Part shown: in pieces, positions 8,742-16,341 of the stretch
Layout of the letters: every line of letters begins with the position of its first letter
Position numbering within the stretch: the first letter of the stretch is position 1
Assembly: GCF_000261365.1 (NCBI RefSeq)
Contig: NZ_AJVC01000006.1
Location: forward strand, 558,001 to 622,000
Source: Herbaspirillum sp. GW103
Lineage (GTDB): Bacteria; Pseudomonadota; Gammaproteobacteria; Burkholderiales; Burkholderiaceae_D
DNA: 64,000 bases
Direction: 5' to 3'
Made by a program: the position numbers and the translations under genes
Notes under the pieces: model-generated
What the model was told of the DNA's origin: nothing
Seen by the model: the letters and a program-made list of their open reading frames with translations, nothing else
Database searches by the model: none

Positions 8742-9680
8742 ATGCACATTCTTGAATCCCGCCAGACCGCCGCTGCCCTGCCTTATGCCGCGCTGGTCGA
8801 TGCCCTCGCGCGGGCCGCGCAGGAACTGGCCAGCGGCGCCATCCGCGCGCCCGAACGCCAGGTCGTTCCCATCGATGGCAACAGCGTCTTGCTGGGCATG
8901 CCGGCCATTGCCGAGGATCTCTCGGTGACCAAGCTCATCACCGTGCATGGCGACAATGCACGCCATCAGTTGCCGGCGATCCAGGGTGAGGTGATCGTCT
9001 TCGAGACCCACACCGGCCGCCGCCTGGCATTGATGGATGGTCCCACCGTCACAGCGCGTCGCACCGCCGCCATGAGCATGCTGGGCATTCGTACGCTGCT
9101 GCCGCGCAGGCCGCAATCGGCGCTGCTCATCGGCACCGGCGCCCAGGCAGCGGCACATGCCGATGCGCTGGCCGAAGTATTCGGTGTCCGTCAATTCTGG
9201 GTGGCCGCGCGTGACCTCGCGCGTACCCAGGCTTTCTGCCAGGCCATCAGCGAACGCCATCCGCAAGTGGTGGCCAGTCCGCTCCCGGCACAGATGTTGC
9301 AACAGGATCTGCCACGCACCGATGTGGTGATTGCCTTGACCACGTCGCGCGTGGCCGTGATTCCTGAACAGATCGCCGCTGATACGCTGGCCATCGGCGT
9401 GGGCGCCTTCAAGCCGGACATGGTGGAGTTCCCGGCCAGCCTGCTGCACGCTCGCCGCATTGTGGTCGATGACCTGGCCGGCGCGCATCACGAAGCCGGG
9501 GATCTGATCCAGGCCAAGGTTGATTGGTCCGGGGTGGTGGGCATCGGCGATGTGCTGGCCGGCAAGACCCTGGTCGATACACTGCATGGCGCGGGGGCGC
9601 TGCCGGTGTTCAAGACCGTGGGCCAGGCTGCATGGGACCTGGCGGCAGCGCGCGTGATGCGCACCACACTGGGGCTTTGA
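8742..9680 (+). CDS. Ornithine cyclodeaminase / mu-crystallin family, probable delta-1-pyrroline-2-carboxylate reductase
   Basis: A 312-residue protein of the OCD/mu-crystallin family with a Rossmann dinucleotide site (LLIGTGAQAAAHADAL, about residues 127-142). It begins 18 bases after the dehydratase gene. Family members next to trans-3-hydroxyproline dehydratase reduce delta-1-pyrroline-2-carboxylate to L-proline with NAD(P)H, and this is the most likely role. True ornithine cyclodeaminase, alanine dehydrogenase or another imine reductase activity cannot be ruled out from sequence. A 132-base gap follows before livH, possibly with an internal promoter. Confidence 0.85.
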   Translation: MHILESRQTAAALPYAALVDALARAAQELASGAIRAPERQVVPIDGNSVLLGMPAIAEDLSVTKLITVHGDNARHQLPAIQGEVIVFETHTGRRLALMDGPTVTARRTAAMSMLGIRTLLPRRPQSALLIGTGAQAAAHADALAEVFGVRQFWVAARDLARTQAFCQAISERHPQVVASPLPAQMLQQDLPRTDVVIALTTSRVAVIPEQIAADTLAIGVGAFKPDMVEFPASLLHARRIVVDDLAGAHHEAGDLIQAKVDWSGVVGIGDVLAGKTLVDTLHGAGALPVFKTVGQAAWDLAAARVMRTTLGL

Positions 9681-9812
9681 AATTTGCGCGTGCATGCGCG
9701 CCTAATTTGATAAATAATTTACGCTTTTTTCGCGGACGTTCACGCGTTTGCGGTTTCCTTGCAGTTTCCTGACGTTTCACAACAATCATCCTCCTGAAGG
9801 AGACACCGTTTC

Positions 9813-10742
9813 ATGGATATTTTCCTCCAACAGATCATCAACGGATTGGTGCTAGGCAGCATGTACGCACTGATCGCCCTGGGCTACACCATGGTGTACG
9901 GGGTGCTGAACCTGATCAACTTTGCCCACGGCGACATCCTGATGGTGGGTGCCATGGTCGGCCTGTCGATCCTCAAATTGGTGCAGCAGGTGGCCCCTGA
10001 CCTGCCGGGCATCGTCAAGCTGATCATCGCCATCGTCGGTGCCATTCCGGTGTGCGTGATCGTGAGCCTCTTGATCGAACGCATCGCTTACCGTCCGCTG
10101 CGCAATGCGCCGCGTCTGGCGCCGCTGATCACCGCCATCGGCGTATCGATCCTGCTGCAGACCTTCGCCATGATGATCTGGGGCCGCAGCCCGCTGCCGT
10201 TCCCGCAGATCATGCCCTCGACCCCGGTCAACATCGCCGGTGCCCTGATTTCGCCCACGCAGATCATGCTGCTGATCCTGGCCCTGGCCGCCATGATCGG
10301 TCTGGTACTCATCGTTGAAAAGACCAAGATGGGCCGCGCCATGCGCGCCACCGCCGAGAACCCGCGCATCGCCGGTTTGATGGGCGTGGACGCCAACCGC
10401 GTCATCATCGTCACCTTCGCCATCGGCGCCGCCCTGGCCGCCATCGCCGGCGTGATGTGGGCCGCCAACTACTCCACCGCGCAATTCGCGATGGGCTTCG
10501 TGCCGGGCCTGAAAGCCTTCTCGGCAGCGGTTCTGGGCGGTATCGGCAACATCTACGGCGCCATGCTGGGCGGCATCCTGCTGGGCCTGATCGAAAGCCT
10601 GGGCGCGGGTTACATCGGCGACCTGACCGGCAACTTCCTGGGCAGCAACTACCAGGACATCTTCGCCTTCATCGTGCTGATCATCGTGCTGACCCTGCGC
10701 CCGTCCGGGATCATGGGTGAGCGTGTGGCGGATCGGGCTTAA
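9813..10742 (+). CDS. livH: Branched-chain/polar amino acid ABC transporter permease LivH
   Basis: A 309-residue inner-membrane permease of the LivH family with about eight hydrophobic segments. The N-terminus (QQIINGLVLGSMYALIALGY, then GVLNLINFAHGDILM) is diagnostic. The conserved loop EKTKMGRAMRATAENP, which contacts the ATPases, is present around residues 168-185. GAAGGAGA precedes the ATG. It should form the membrane core with LivM and be driven by LivG and LivF from the same operon. Confidence 0.93.
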   Translation: MDIFLQQIINGLVLGSMYALIALGYTMVYGVLNLINFAHGDILMVGAMVGLSILKLVQQVAPDLPGIVKLIIAIVGAIPVCVIVSLLIERIAYRPLRNAPRLAPLITAIGVSILLQTFAMMIWGRSPLPFPQIMPSTPVNIAGALISPTQIMLLILALAAMIGLVLIVEKTKMGRAMRATAENPRIAGLMGVDANRVIIVTFAIGAALAAIAGVMWAANYSTAQFAMGFVPGLKAFSAAVLGGIGNIYGAMLGGILLGLIESLGAGYIGDLTGNFLGSNYQDIFAFIVLIIVLTLRPSGIMGERVADRA

Positions 10743-10777
10743 GTTTTTTTAAGTTTAAAAACCTTAAAAACTTAAAG
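10738..10777 (+). repeat. AT-only imperfect inverted repeat in the livH-livM gap
   Basis: The livH stop codon runs into an AT-rich dyad: left arm CTTAAGTTTTTTTAAG (10738-10753) and right arm CTTAAAAACTTAAAG (10763-10777). It contrasts with the GC-rich genes on both sides. A transcription pause or attenuation site is possible. Confidence 0.55.
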
Positions 10778-10824
10778 TCAGAAACTTGGAAATTAAAGAA
10801 CTCAAGAAATCGGAAGAGAACACT

Positions 10825-12039
10825 ATGGCTCTCATGACCTTCGACATGAAGCGCAACCCTGGACAGGCTCGCATCAGCCTGCTGGTGCTGTTGGCGCTGA
10901 TGATCATCTTCCCCGTCTTCGCCCAGCAGTTTGGCAATTCGTGGGTGCGCATCATGGATATGGCGCTGCTCTACATCATGCTGGCCCTGGGCCTGAACGT
11001 GGTGGTGGGTTTTGCCGGTCTGCTGGACCTGGGCTACATCGCCTTCTACGCCATTGGTGCCTATACGGCGGGCCTGCTGGCCTCGCCGCAGTTTGCGGCG
11101 GTGATCGAATCCTTCGTCAACACCTATCCGTCGGTCGGCAATTTCCTGGTCTGGCTGTGCGGTCCGCAGATCGTGCAGAACGGCATCCACCTGTCGCTGT
11201 GGCTGATCGTACCGATCTCGGGCGTGCTGGCGGCGATCTTCGGTGCACTCTTGGGCGCGCCGACCCTGAAGCTGCGTGGTGACTACCTGGCCATCGTGAC
11301 GCTGGGCTTCGGCGAGATCATCCGCATCTTCATGAACAACCTGAATGCCCCGGTGAACATCACCAATGGTCCGCAGGGCATCAACCTGATCGATCCGATC
11401 CGCGTGTTCGGCGTCTCGCTGGCCGGTGAACCGGGTTCCGGTTCGATGGTGAAGGTATTCGGCATGAGCCTGCCGTCGGTGAACGCGTATTACTACCTGT
11501 TCCTGGTGCTGTGCATCTTCGTGATCTTCTTCTCGAGCCGCCTGCAGGATTCGCGCCTGGGCCGTGCCTGGGTGGCGATCCGTGAAGACGAGATCGCCGC
11601 CAAGGCGATGGGCATCAACACCCGCAACGTCAAGCTGCTGGCCTTTGCCATGGGCGCTTCGTTTGGTGGCGTGGCCGGCGCCATGTTCGGCGCCTTCCAG
11701 GGCTTCGTCTCGCCGGAATCCTTCTCGCTGACCGAGTCCATCGCCGTGCTGGCCATGGTGGTGCTGGGCGGTATCGGCCACATCCCTGGCGTGGTGCTGG
11801 GTGGCGTGATCCTGGCGGCGCTGCCGGAAGTGCTGCGTCACGTGGTGGAACCGCTGCAGATGGCCATTTTCGGCAAGGTGTGGATCGATGCCGAAGTGCT
11901 GCGCCAACTGCTCTACGGCCTGGCCATGGTGGTCATCATGCTGACCCGCCCGGCCGGTCTGTGGCCCTCGCCGCGCCATGAAGATCGTCCCGAAGCGGAC
12001 CATACCAAAGTCGGTACCGCCGGCGAAGTCAAAGCCTAA
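10825..12039 (+). CDS. livM: Branched-chain/polar amino acid ABC transporter permease LivM
   Basis: A 404-residue permease of the LivM family. Markers include MALGLNVVVGFAGLLDLGYIAFYAIGAY-type sequence near residues 50-75, GDYLAIVTLGFGEIIRI near 150, and the EAA-like loop RLGRAWVAIREDEIAAKAMGIN near 245. A TTG at 10786 would add 13 residues, but the ATG at 10825 follows GGAAGAGAA and gives a normal start. The C-terminal 25 residues are hydrophilic. It pairs with LivH in the membrane. Confidence 0.93.
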   Translation: MALMTFDMKRNPGQARISLLVLLALMIIFPVFAQQFGNSWVRIMDMALLYIMLALGLNVVVGFAGLLDLGYIAFYAIGAYTAGLLASPQFAAVIESFVNTYPSVGNFLVWLCGPQIVQNGIHLSLWLIVPISGVLAAIFGALLGAPTLKLRGDYLAIVTLGFGEIIRIFMNNLNAPVNITNGPQGINLIDPIRVFGVSLAGEPGSGSMVKVFGMSLPSVNAYYYLFLVLCIFVIFFSSRLQDSRLGRAWVAIREDEIAAKAMGINTRNVKLLAFAMGASFGGVAGAMFGAFQGFVSPESFSLTESIAVLAMVVLGGIGHIPGVVLGGVILAALPEVLRHVVEPLQMAIFGKVWIDAEVLRQLLYGLAMVVIMLTRPAGLWPSPRHEDRPEADHTKVGTAGEVKA

Positions 12040-12060
12040 GCCTTATCAGGAGCACAGAAC

Positions 12061-12828
12061 ATGACACAAACACTGCTCAAGATCCGTGACGTCAGCAAGC
12101 GTTTCGGCGGCCTGCAAGCCTTGAACGGCGTGGGCATCACCATCGAACGCGGCCAGATCTACGGCCTGATCGGCCCCAACGGTGCTGGCAAGACTACCTT
12201 CTTCAACGTCATCACGGGCCTGTATCAACCCGATACCGGCACCTTCGAACTGGATGGCAAACCGTATTCGCCGAGCGCCCCGCACGAAGTGGCCAAGGCC
12301 GGCATCGCCCGTACCTTCCAGAACATTCGCCTCTTCGGTGAAATGACCGTGCTGGAAAACGTGATGGTGGGTTGCCACGTGCGCACCAAACAAAATGTTT
12401 TCGGAGCGGTGTTCCGCCACAAGGCGGCACGCGATGAAGAAGCGGCGATCCGCGAGAAGTCGCAGCAGCTGCTGGACTTCGTGGGCATCGGCCAGTTCGC
12501 CCGTCGCACGGCGCGTCACCTGTCGTATGGTGACCAGCGTCGCCTGGAGATCGCCCGCGCACTGGCGACCGATCCGCAACTGCTGGCGCTGGACGAGCCG
12601 GCGGCCGGCATGAACGCCACCGAGAAGCTGGGCCTGCGCGAGCTGCTGGTCAAGATCCAGGCCGAAGGCAAGACCATCCTGCTGATCGAACACGATGTGA
12701 AGCTGATGATGGGCCTGTGCAATCGCATCACGGTGCTGGACTATGGCAAGCCGATTGCCGAAGGCGTACCGGCAGACGTGCAGAAGAACCCGGCGGTGAT
12801 CGAGGCCTACCTCGGTGCAGGACATTAA
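12061..12828 (+). CDS. livG: ABC transporter ATP-binding protein LivG
   Basis: A 255-residue ATPase with Walker A (GPNGAGKTTFFN, residues 39-50), the family Q-loop region (GIARTFQNIRLF), the signature LSYGDQRRLEIARAL and Walker B (LLALDEPAAGM). The C-terminus IEAYLG is typical of LivG. It lies 21 bases after livM, with AGGAGCA upstream of the ATG. It powers the LivHM transporter from the cytoplasmic face together with LivF. Confidence 0.94.
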   Translation: MTQTLLKIRDVSKRFGGLQALNGVGITIERGQIYGLIGPNGAGKTTFFNVITGLYQPDTGTFELDGKPYSPSAPHEVAKAGIARTFQNIRLFGEMTVLENVMVGCHVRTKQNVFGAVFRHKAARDEEAAIREKSQQLLDFVGIGQFARRTARHLSYGDQRRLEIARALATDPQLLALDEPAAGMNATEKLGLRELLVKIQAEGKTILLIEHDVKLMMGLCNRITVLDYGKPIAEGVPADVQKNPAVIEAYLGAGH

Positions 12829-12843
12829 GCGAGACCACAGAAC

Positions 12844-13569
12844 ATGACAACGAACATCCTCAAAGTCGAACAACTGAGCGTGGCCTATGGCGGCATCCAG
12901 GCCGTCAAGGGCATCAGCCTGGAGGTCAACGATGGTGAACTGGTGACCCTGATCGGTGCCAATGGCGCGGGCAAGACCACGACCTTGAAAGCCATCACCG
13001 GCACGCTGCCCAGCAGCAAGGTAGATGGCCATGTGTATTACATGGGCAATCCGTTGAAGGGCAAGAAGTCCTTCGAGCTGGTCAAGGACAAGCTGGCGAT
13101 GGTGCCGGAAGGGCGTGGCGTGTTTACGCGCATGAGCATCCAGGAAAACCTGTTGATGGGGGCCTACACCAGCAATGACAAGGGCCAGATCCAGGCCGAC
13201 ATCGATCGCTGGTTCGAGGTCTTCCCGCGCCTGAAGGAACGTGCGGCGCAGATGGCCGGTACCCTGTCGGGTGGCGAGCAGCAGATGCTGGCGATGGCGC
13301 GTGCGCTGATGAGCCATCCCAAGCTGCTGTTGCTGGATGAGCCTTCGATGGGTCTGTCGCCGATCATGGTGGAGAAGATCTTTGAAGTGATCCGCAATGT
13401 GTCGGCGCAGGGCATCACCATCCTGCTGGTGGAACAGAACGCCAAGCTGGCGCTGGAAGCGGCGCATCGCGGTTACGTGATGGAGTCGGGCCTGATTACC
13501 ATGGAAGGGCAGGCGCAGCAGATGCTGGATGATCCGCGGGTGAAGGCGGCTTATCTGGGTGAGGGATGA
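12844..13569 (+). CDS. livF: ABC transporter ATP-binding protein LivF
   Basis: A 241-residue ATPase with Walker A (GANGAGKTTTLK), signature LSGGEQQMLAMARAL and Walker B (LLLLDEPSMGLSP). The sequence MVPEGRGVFTRMSIQENLLMG is characteristic of LivF. It starts 15 bases after livG and is the last gene of the operon, followed by a terminator at 13637. Confidence 0.94.
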   Translation: MTTNILKVEQLSVAYGGIQAVKGISLEVNDGELVTLIGANGAGKTTTLKAITGTLPSSKVDGHVYYMGNPLKGKKSFELVKDKLAMVPEGRGVFTRMSIQENLLMGAYTSNDKGQIQADIDRWFEVFPRLKERAAQMAGTLSGGEQQMLAMARALMSHPKLLLLDEPSMGLSPIMVEKIFEVIRNVSAQGITILLVEQNAKLALEAAHRGYVMESGLITMEGQAQQMLDDPRVKAAYLGEG

Positions 13570-13636
13570 TGGGTGGTTTCAGTGCGTGGTGAAGAAACGG
13601 GTAAATGATATAAATCATTTGCAGTGAAATCCCATG

Positions 13637-13669
13637 AAAAAGCGCAGCTCTCGGGCTGCGCTTTTTTTG
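13637..13669 (+). terminator. Rho-independent terminator after livF
   Basis: AGCGCAGC (13641-13648) pairs with GCTGCGCT (13655-13662) around a six-base loop, with A-run before and T-run after, so it may serve both strands. Confidence 0.88.
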
Positions 13670-13726
13670 TTTGAAGGCTAACTACTGAGCCTGAATGAAT
13701 TTTTATGTCGGGCGAGATGGGCATCG

Positions 13727-14467
13727 CTAGTGACCAAACTCAATGCTCTTCAATGCGCGCATGAAGTCCCGATAATGAAGTTCGTTCGGCGCTCGGGGAT
13801 TACGATCCCGAGCGAGGCAAGTGGCGAACTCCAGGCTGTTTTTCTGATTGCCGATCAAGGCGATGAAACATCGTTGTGGCCGTTTAGGTGCCGCATCGCC
13901 CATCTCTTTGCGCGTCGGCTCCGTGCGCCGTGTCCAGAGATAGCCGGTCCAGTCCTTGCCGTGAAGCTTCTCGCGTTTGATCTCATCTGGCCGGGTGGCC
14001 CAGAGAAAATCCACACCGTATTCGTTGAGCTGTATCGCATCATCGTTCTGATCCAAATCGCCAGTGGGCGCAGGGACGGCGATCCAGTCCGAGATGCCTG
14101 AAGCGAGGTAGTCCTGCGTGGATTGTCCGGAGAGAAATCCTTCCGTATTTGCCAGCAGTCCGGGGCCAGGAAAGTCTTCTGGATAATGGCCCATCTGAAG
14201 TACCTTGGCACCAGGATAGTGTGCAAGCGCAGTGCATGTGATGATGGGTGAGCTGCTCGGTGGACGCATCGAAAAATGGCAGGTTTCCATGATCCTGCGT
14301 TGCTTGAATTTGAAAAGAGTAGCTGCGTTAGCGGTGGCCGCATGGACGTCGCAGCTTGACGTGAGACACAGCATCAGGAACGAAATCAATATCTTCACCG
14401 ATGAGGATTTTTCGAGGGATCCGGGAGACAGGTTTGGTTCTGTGTTCATGGAAGGAGAAAGTCTCAT
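13727..14467 (-). CDS. Putative periplasmic T6SS immunity protein, copy A1
   Basis: A 246-residue secreted protein of a family I could not name. A hydrophobic export signal spans about residues 24-43 (KILISFLMLCL, likely cleavage after VHA). The mature part has four cysteines, two of them in the C-terminal motifs QRCFIALIGN and ATCLARD. From residue 86 it is almost identical to copy A2 (15407-16102): I count 10 differences in 161 residues. Relative to A2 the last eight residues are lost because a TGG codon has become TAG. The start overlaps the stop of copy B by ATGA, so the two are translationally coupled. Position downstream of a vgrG-effector unit, export and multiplication suggest immunity to a periplasm-acting effector; this is inferred. 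Confidence 0.7.
   Translation of the reverse strand: MRLSPSMNTEPNLSPGSLEKSSSVKILISFLMLCLTSSCDVHAATANAATLFKFKQRRIMETCHFSMRPPSSSPIITCTALAHYPGAKVLQMGHYPEDFPGPGLLANTEGFLSGQSTQDYLASGISDWIAVPAPTGDLDQNDDAIQLNEYGVDFLWATRPDEIKREKLHGKDWTGYLWTRRTEPTRKEMGDAAPKRPQRCFIALIGNQKNSLEFATCLARDRNPRAPNELHYRDFMRALKSIEFGH
13730..14212 (-). repeat. Long direct repeat, copy 1 (3' part of immunity gene A1)
   Basis: A 483-base block encoding the last 161 residues of A1 is nearly identical to 15434-15916. The sequence upstream of the block diverges sharply, which points to recent duplication or gene conversion limited to the 3' part. Confidence 0.85.
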
Positions 14468-15147
14468 TGACTATCGAAAGTGATGCTGTAGATCATCTTC
14501 ATGAAGTCGCCCACATCGAACTCTGCGGGGTCGGTTTTTTTTCCGTTACGTGGCAAGCAGATCAGATCGGAGTACAGTGTCACGGTCGTATTCCCGATGA
14601 TCAGGAGAAAGCATTCCTTGTCTATCGCGTCGTTGGGACAATCCCGTACAAGATCGCTCTTTTTCAGCCTGGATGATCTGCGCCAGAGATAGCCTCGCCA
14701 GTTGTTGGCCGCGATTTTTTCTACCTGAACCTGTCTCATGCTCTTTGCGCACAGGTCCTTCACTAATTGTTCTGTGAGATGCAACTCCTCGCCAGAGATT
14801 GCTTCGCCAGTGTCCTCATCTCTCTTGAGTATTCCTTTTGCGCCGGATCCAACGAGCTTTTCTAAAGGATGATTGGTGATCACCAGAGAAATCTGGCGAG
14901 CAAAGTCGTTATGCTCAAACTGATTCACGAAGTAGCCAATGCTCATCGCCCGATAGGCATCGGTCAATTGCCGATCCCCACTGCAACTAACCCCGTCAAT
15001 CGTATCGGCCAGAGTGAGTGCGAACCCGCAGCGATTCTGCATTTCTACGTCCAGATAGATAGGTTCTTGGTCGACTGCTGCTGTGTCAGCGGAGAACGAT
15101 ATCGTTGCAAGCAGGGAGATTTTTGCGGCCGTGGTAATCCAGCTCAT
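14464..15147 (-). CDS. Putative periplasmic T6SS immunity protein, copy B
   Basis: A 227-residue protein with a signal peptide (MSWITTAAKISLLATISFSA, likely cleavage after TAA). It is a distant paralogue of A1 and A2: the C-terminal motifs match (WRGYLW; CFLLIIGN; CLPR; FDVGDFMKMIYSITF). It has six cysteines in the mature part, including equivalents of those in the A copies. Its ATG overlaps the stop of a 58-codon effector remnant (TAATG), which preserves the expected effector-immunity order although the effector body is gone. Its own stop overlaps the start of A1 (ATGA). Likely periplasmic immunity, inferred from context; the family is unnamed to me. Confidence 0.7.
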   Translation of the reverse strand: MSWITTAAKISLLATISFSADTAAVDQEPIYLDVEMQNRCGFALTLADTIDGVSCSGDRQLTDAYRAMSIGYFVNQFEHNDFARQISLVITNHPLEKLVGSGAKGILKRDEDTGEAISGEELHLTEQLVKDLCAKSMRQVQVEKIAANNWRGYLWRRSSRLKKSDLVRDCPNDAIDKECFLLIIGNTTVTLYSDLICLPRNGKKTDPAEFDVGDFMKMIYSITFDSQ

Positions 15148-15323
15148 TATCTGTCCCTTCGCTGGGCTTGGACGTTTGTGTCCGTTATTTTCTGTCCGTT
15201 GAGATCACGACCGACAGGAAATAACCCCTCGCCAGCTGGTGGATTGGGCAAGAGCGTGTTCAGCCATGCAGCATCAGAGAAATTGCGAGGGAGAGGAGGG
15301 AGGAAGGGAGGGCTCAGCAGCAT
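15147..15323 (-). pseudogene. 5' remnant of a second M23-type T6SS effector gene
   Basis: A 58-codon frame whose first 42 codons match the start of the effector gene at 18034 (MLLSPPFLPP, then SDAAWLNTLLP, PPAGEG, RDLN); I count 35 of 42 residues identical. Homology stops at the codon before the HGGLH motif of the full gene, and an unrelated 16-codon tail leads directly into immunity gene B. This is a deletion scar of a former effector copy. A short leader-like peptide could still be made and might couple translation to B. Confidence 0.85.
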
Positions 15324-15329
15324 GGTGTC

Positions 15330-15377
15330 TTACTTTGAAAATGGTGACCGGCTGTTATCCCGAAGAGGGGCGTTGGG
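15330..15377 (-). pseudogene. 3' remnant of a second vgrG gene
   Basis: The last 15 codons and stop match the C-terminus of the VgrG encoded at 18041-20806: both frames end RSPFSK plus stop after a PxAP motif. It sits seven bases before the effector remnant, exactly as the intact vgrG precedes its effector (six bases). No vgrG homology is visible further upstream. Confidence 0.8.
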
Positions 15378-15406
15378 TGAGGGCCTACATCGGCACGCAT
15401 GAATCT

Positions 15407-16102
15407 TTATGATGGTTCCATCGGCAATCGCCAGTGGCCAAACTCGATGCTCTTCAATGAGCGCATGAAGTCCCGATAATGCAGTTCGTTCGGTTCCCTA
15501 GGATTACGGTCCCGGGCAAGGCAGGTGGCGAACTCCAGGCTATTTTTTTGATTGCCGATCAAGGCGATGAAACATCGTTGTGGCCGCGTGGGTGTCGCAT
15601 CGCCCATCTCTTTGCGCGTCGGTTCCGTGCGCCGCGTCCAGAGATAGCCGGTCCAGCCCTTGCCGCGAAGCTTCTCGCGTTTGATCTCATCTGGCCGGGT
15701 GGCCCAGAGAAAATCCACACCGTATTCGTTGAGTTGTATCCCATCATCGTTCTGATCCAAATCGCCAGTGGGCGCAGGGACGGCGATCCAGTCCGAGATG
15801 CCTGAAGCGAGATAGTCCTGCGTCGATTGTCCAGAGAGAAAACCCTCCGTGAAGGCCAATAGGCCAGGTCCCGGAAAGTCCTGCGGATAATGGCCTATCT
15901 GCAGCACCTTGGCGCCAGGGTAGTGGGGAAGGTCCGCACAGGTGATGAAGGCTGCACTGGGCGGTAGCTGCATATCGAGAAGACATGTGCGTCGGACGTC
16001 ACTTCTAACGTCACGTGCGAAGGCTTCGCGGTTTCCTGCCATGCTGGTGGTCGCCAGCGTGGCCGTGAATAAGAGCGAGCAATAGAGCAGACACATGTCC
16101 AA
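15407..16102 (-). CDS. Putative periplasmic T6SS immunity protein, copy A2
   Basis: A 231-residue protein with a signal peptide (MDMCLLYCSLLFTATLATTS, likely cleavage after SMA) and four mature cysteines (RRTC, FITC, QRCF, ATCL). Residues 63-223 are almost identical to A1 (151 of 161). The N-terminal 60 residues differ in sequence but keep the cysteine spacing. It lies 89 bases after a broken immunity fragment (16192-16341) and downstream of the truncated effector. Immunity to a cell-wall-targeting T6SS effector is inferred; I have no match to a named immunity family. Confidence 0.7.
   Translation of the reverse strand: MDMCLLYCSLLFTATLATTSMAGNREAFARDVRSDVRRTCLLDMQLPPSAAFITCADLPHYPGAKVLQIGHYPQDFPGPGLLAFTEGFLSGQSTQDYLASGISDWIAVPAPTGDLDQNDDGIQLNEYGVDFLWATRPDEIKREKLRGKGWTGYLWTRRTEPTRKEMGDATPTRPQRCFIALIGNQKNSLEFATCLARDRNPREPNELHYRDFMRSLKSIEFGHWRLPMEPS
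15434..15916 (-). repeat. Long direct repeat, copy 2 (3' part of immunity gene A2)
   Basis: Partner of 13730-14212; 483 bases with no length change between copies. Confidence 0.85.
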
Positions 16103-16191
16103 CGATATTCTCCTGAATGGAAGATGGTTCTTTCGAGCGGATGGCGCAAGTAGCCAGGGGACCTGATCGGGAAAGATAAGTAAAAAGAAAA

Positions 16192-16341
16192 TTAGTCCGT
16201 ATTGAATCTGATGCTGCGAATCATCGTGAGGAAGTCCTCAAAGTCAAAATCGGCAGGATGGGTTTTCTTGCGTTTTGTTGGCAAGCAGGCTGGGCCGAAG
16301 TGCAAGATCCTGGATCGATTGCCGATGATCGCTACGAAGCA
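16192..16341 (-). pseudogene. 3' fragment of a fourth immunity-family gene (copy B')
   Basis: About 49 codons match the C-terminus of copy B: CFVAIIGN, then CLPTKRKKTHPADFDFEDF and SIRF line up with CFLLIIGN, CLPRNGKKTDPAEFDVGDF and SITF in B. The N-terminal part is missing. The fragment is joined, out of frame, to the 3' end of the effector gene at about 16341. The reading frame is open through the junction, but the upstream 21 residues are out-of-frame effector sequence. Confidence 0.8.
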
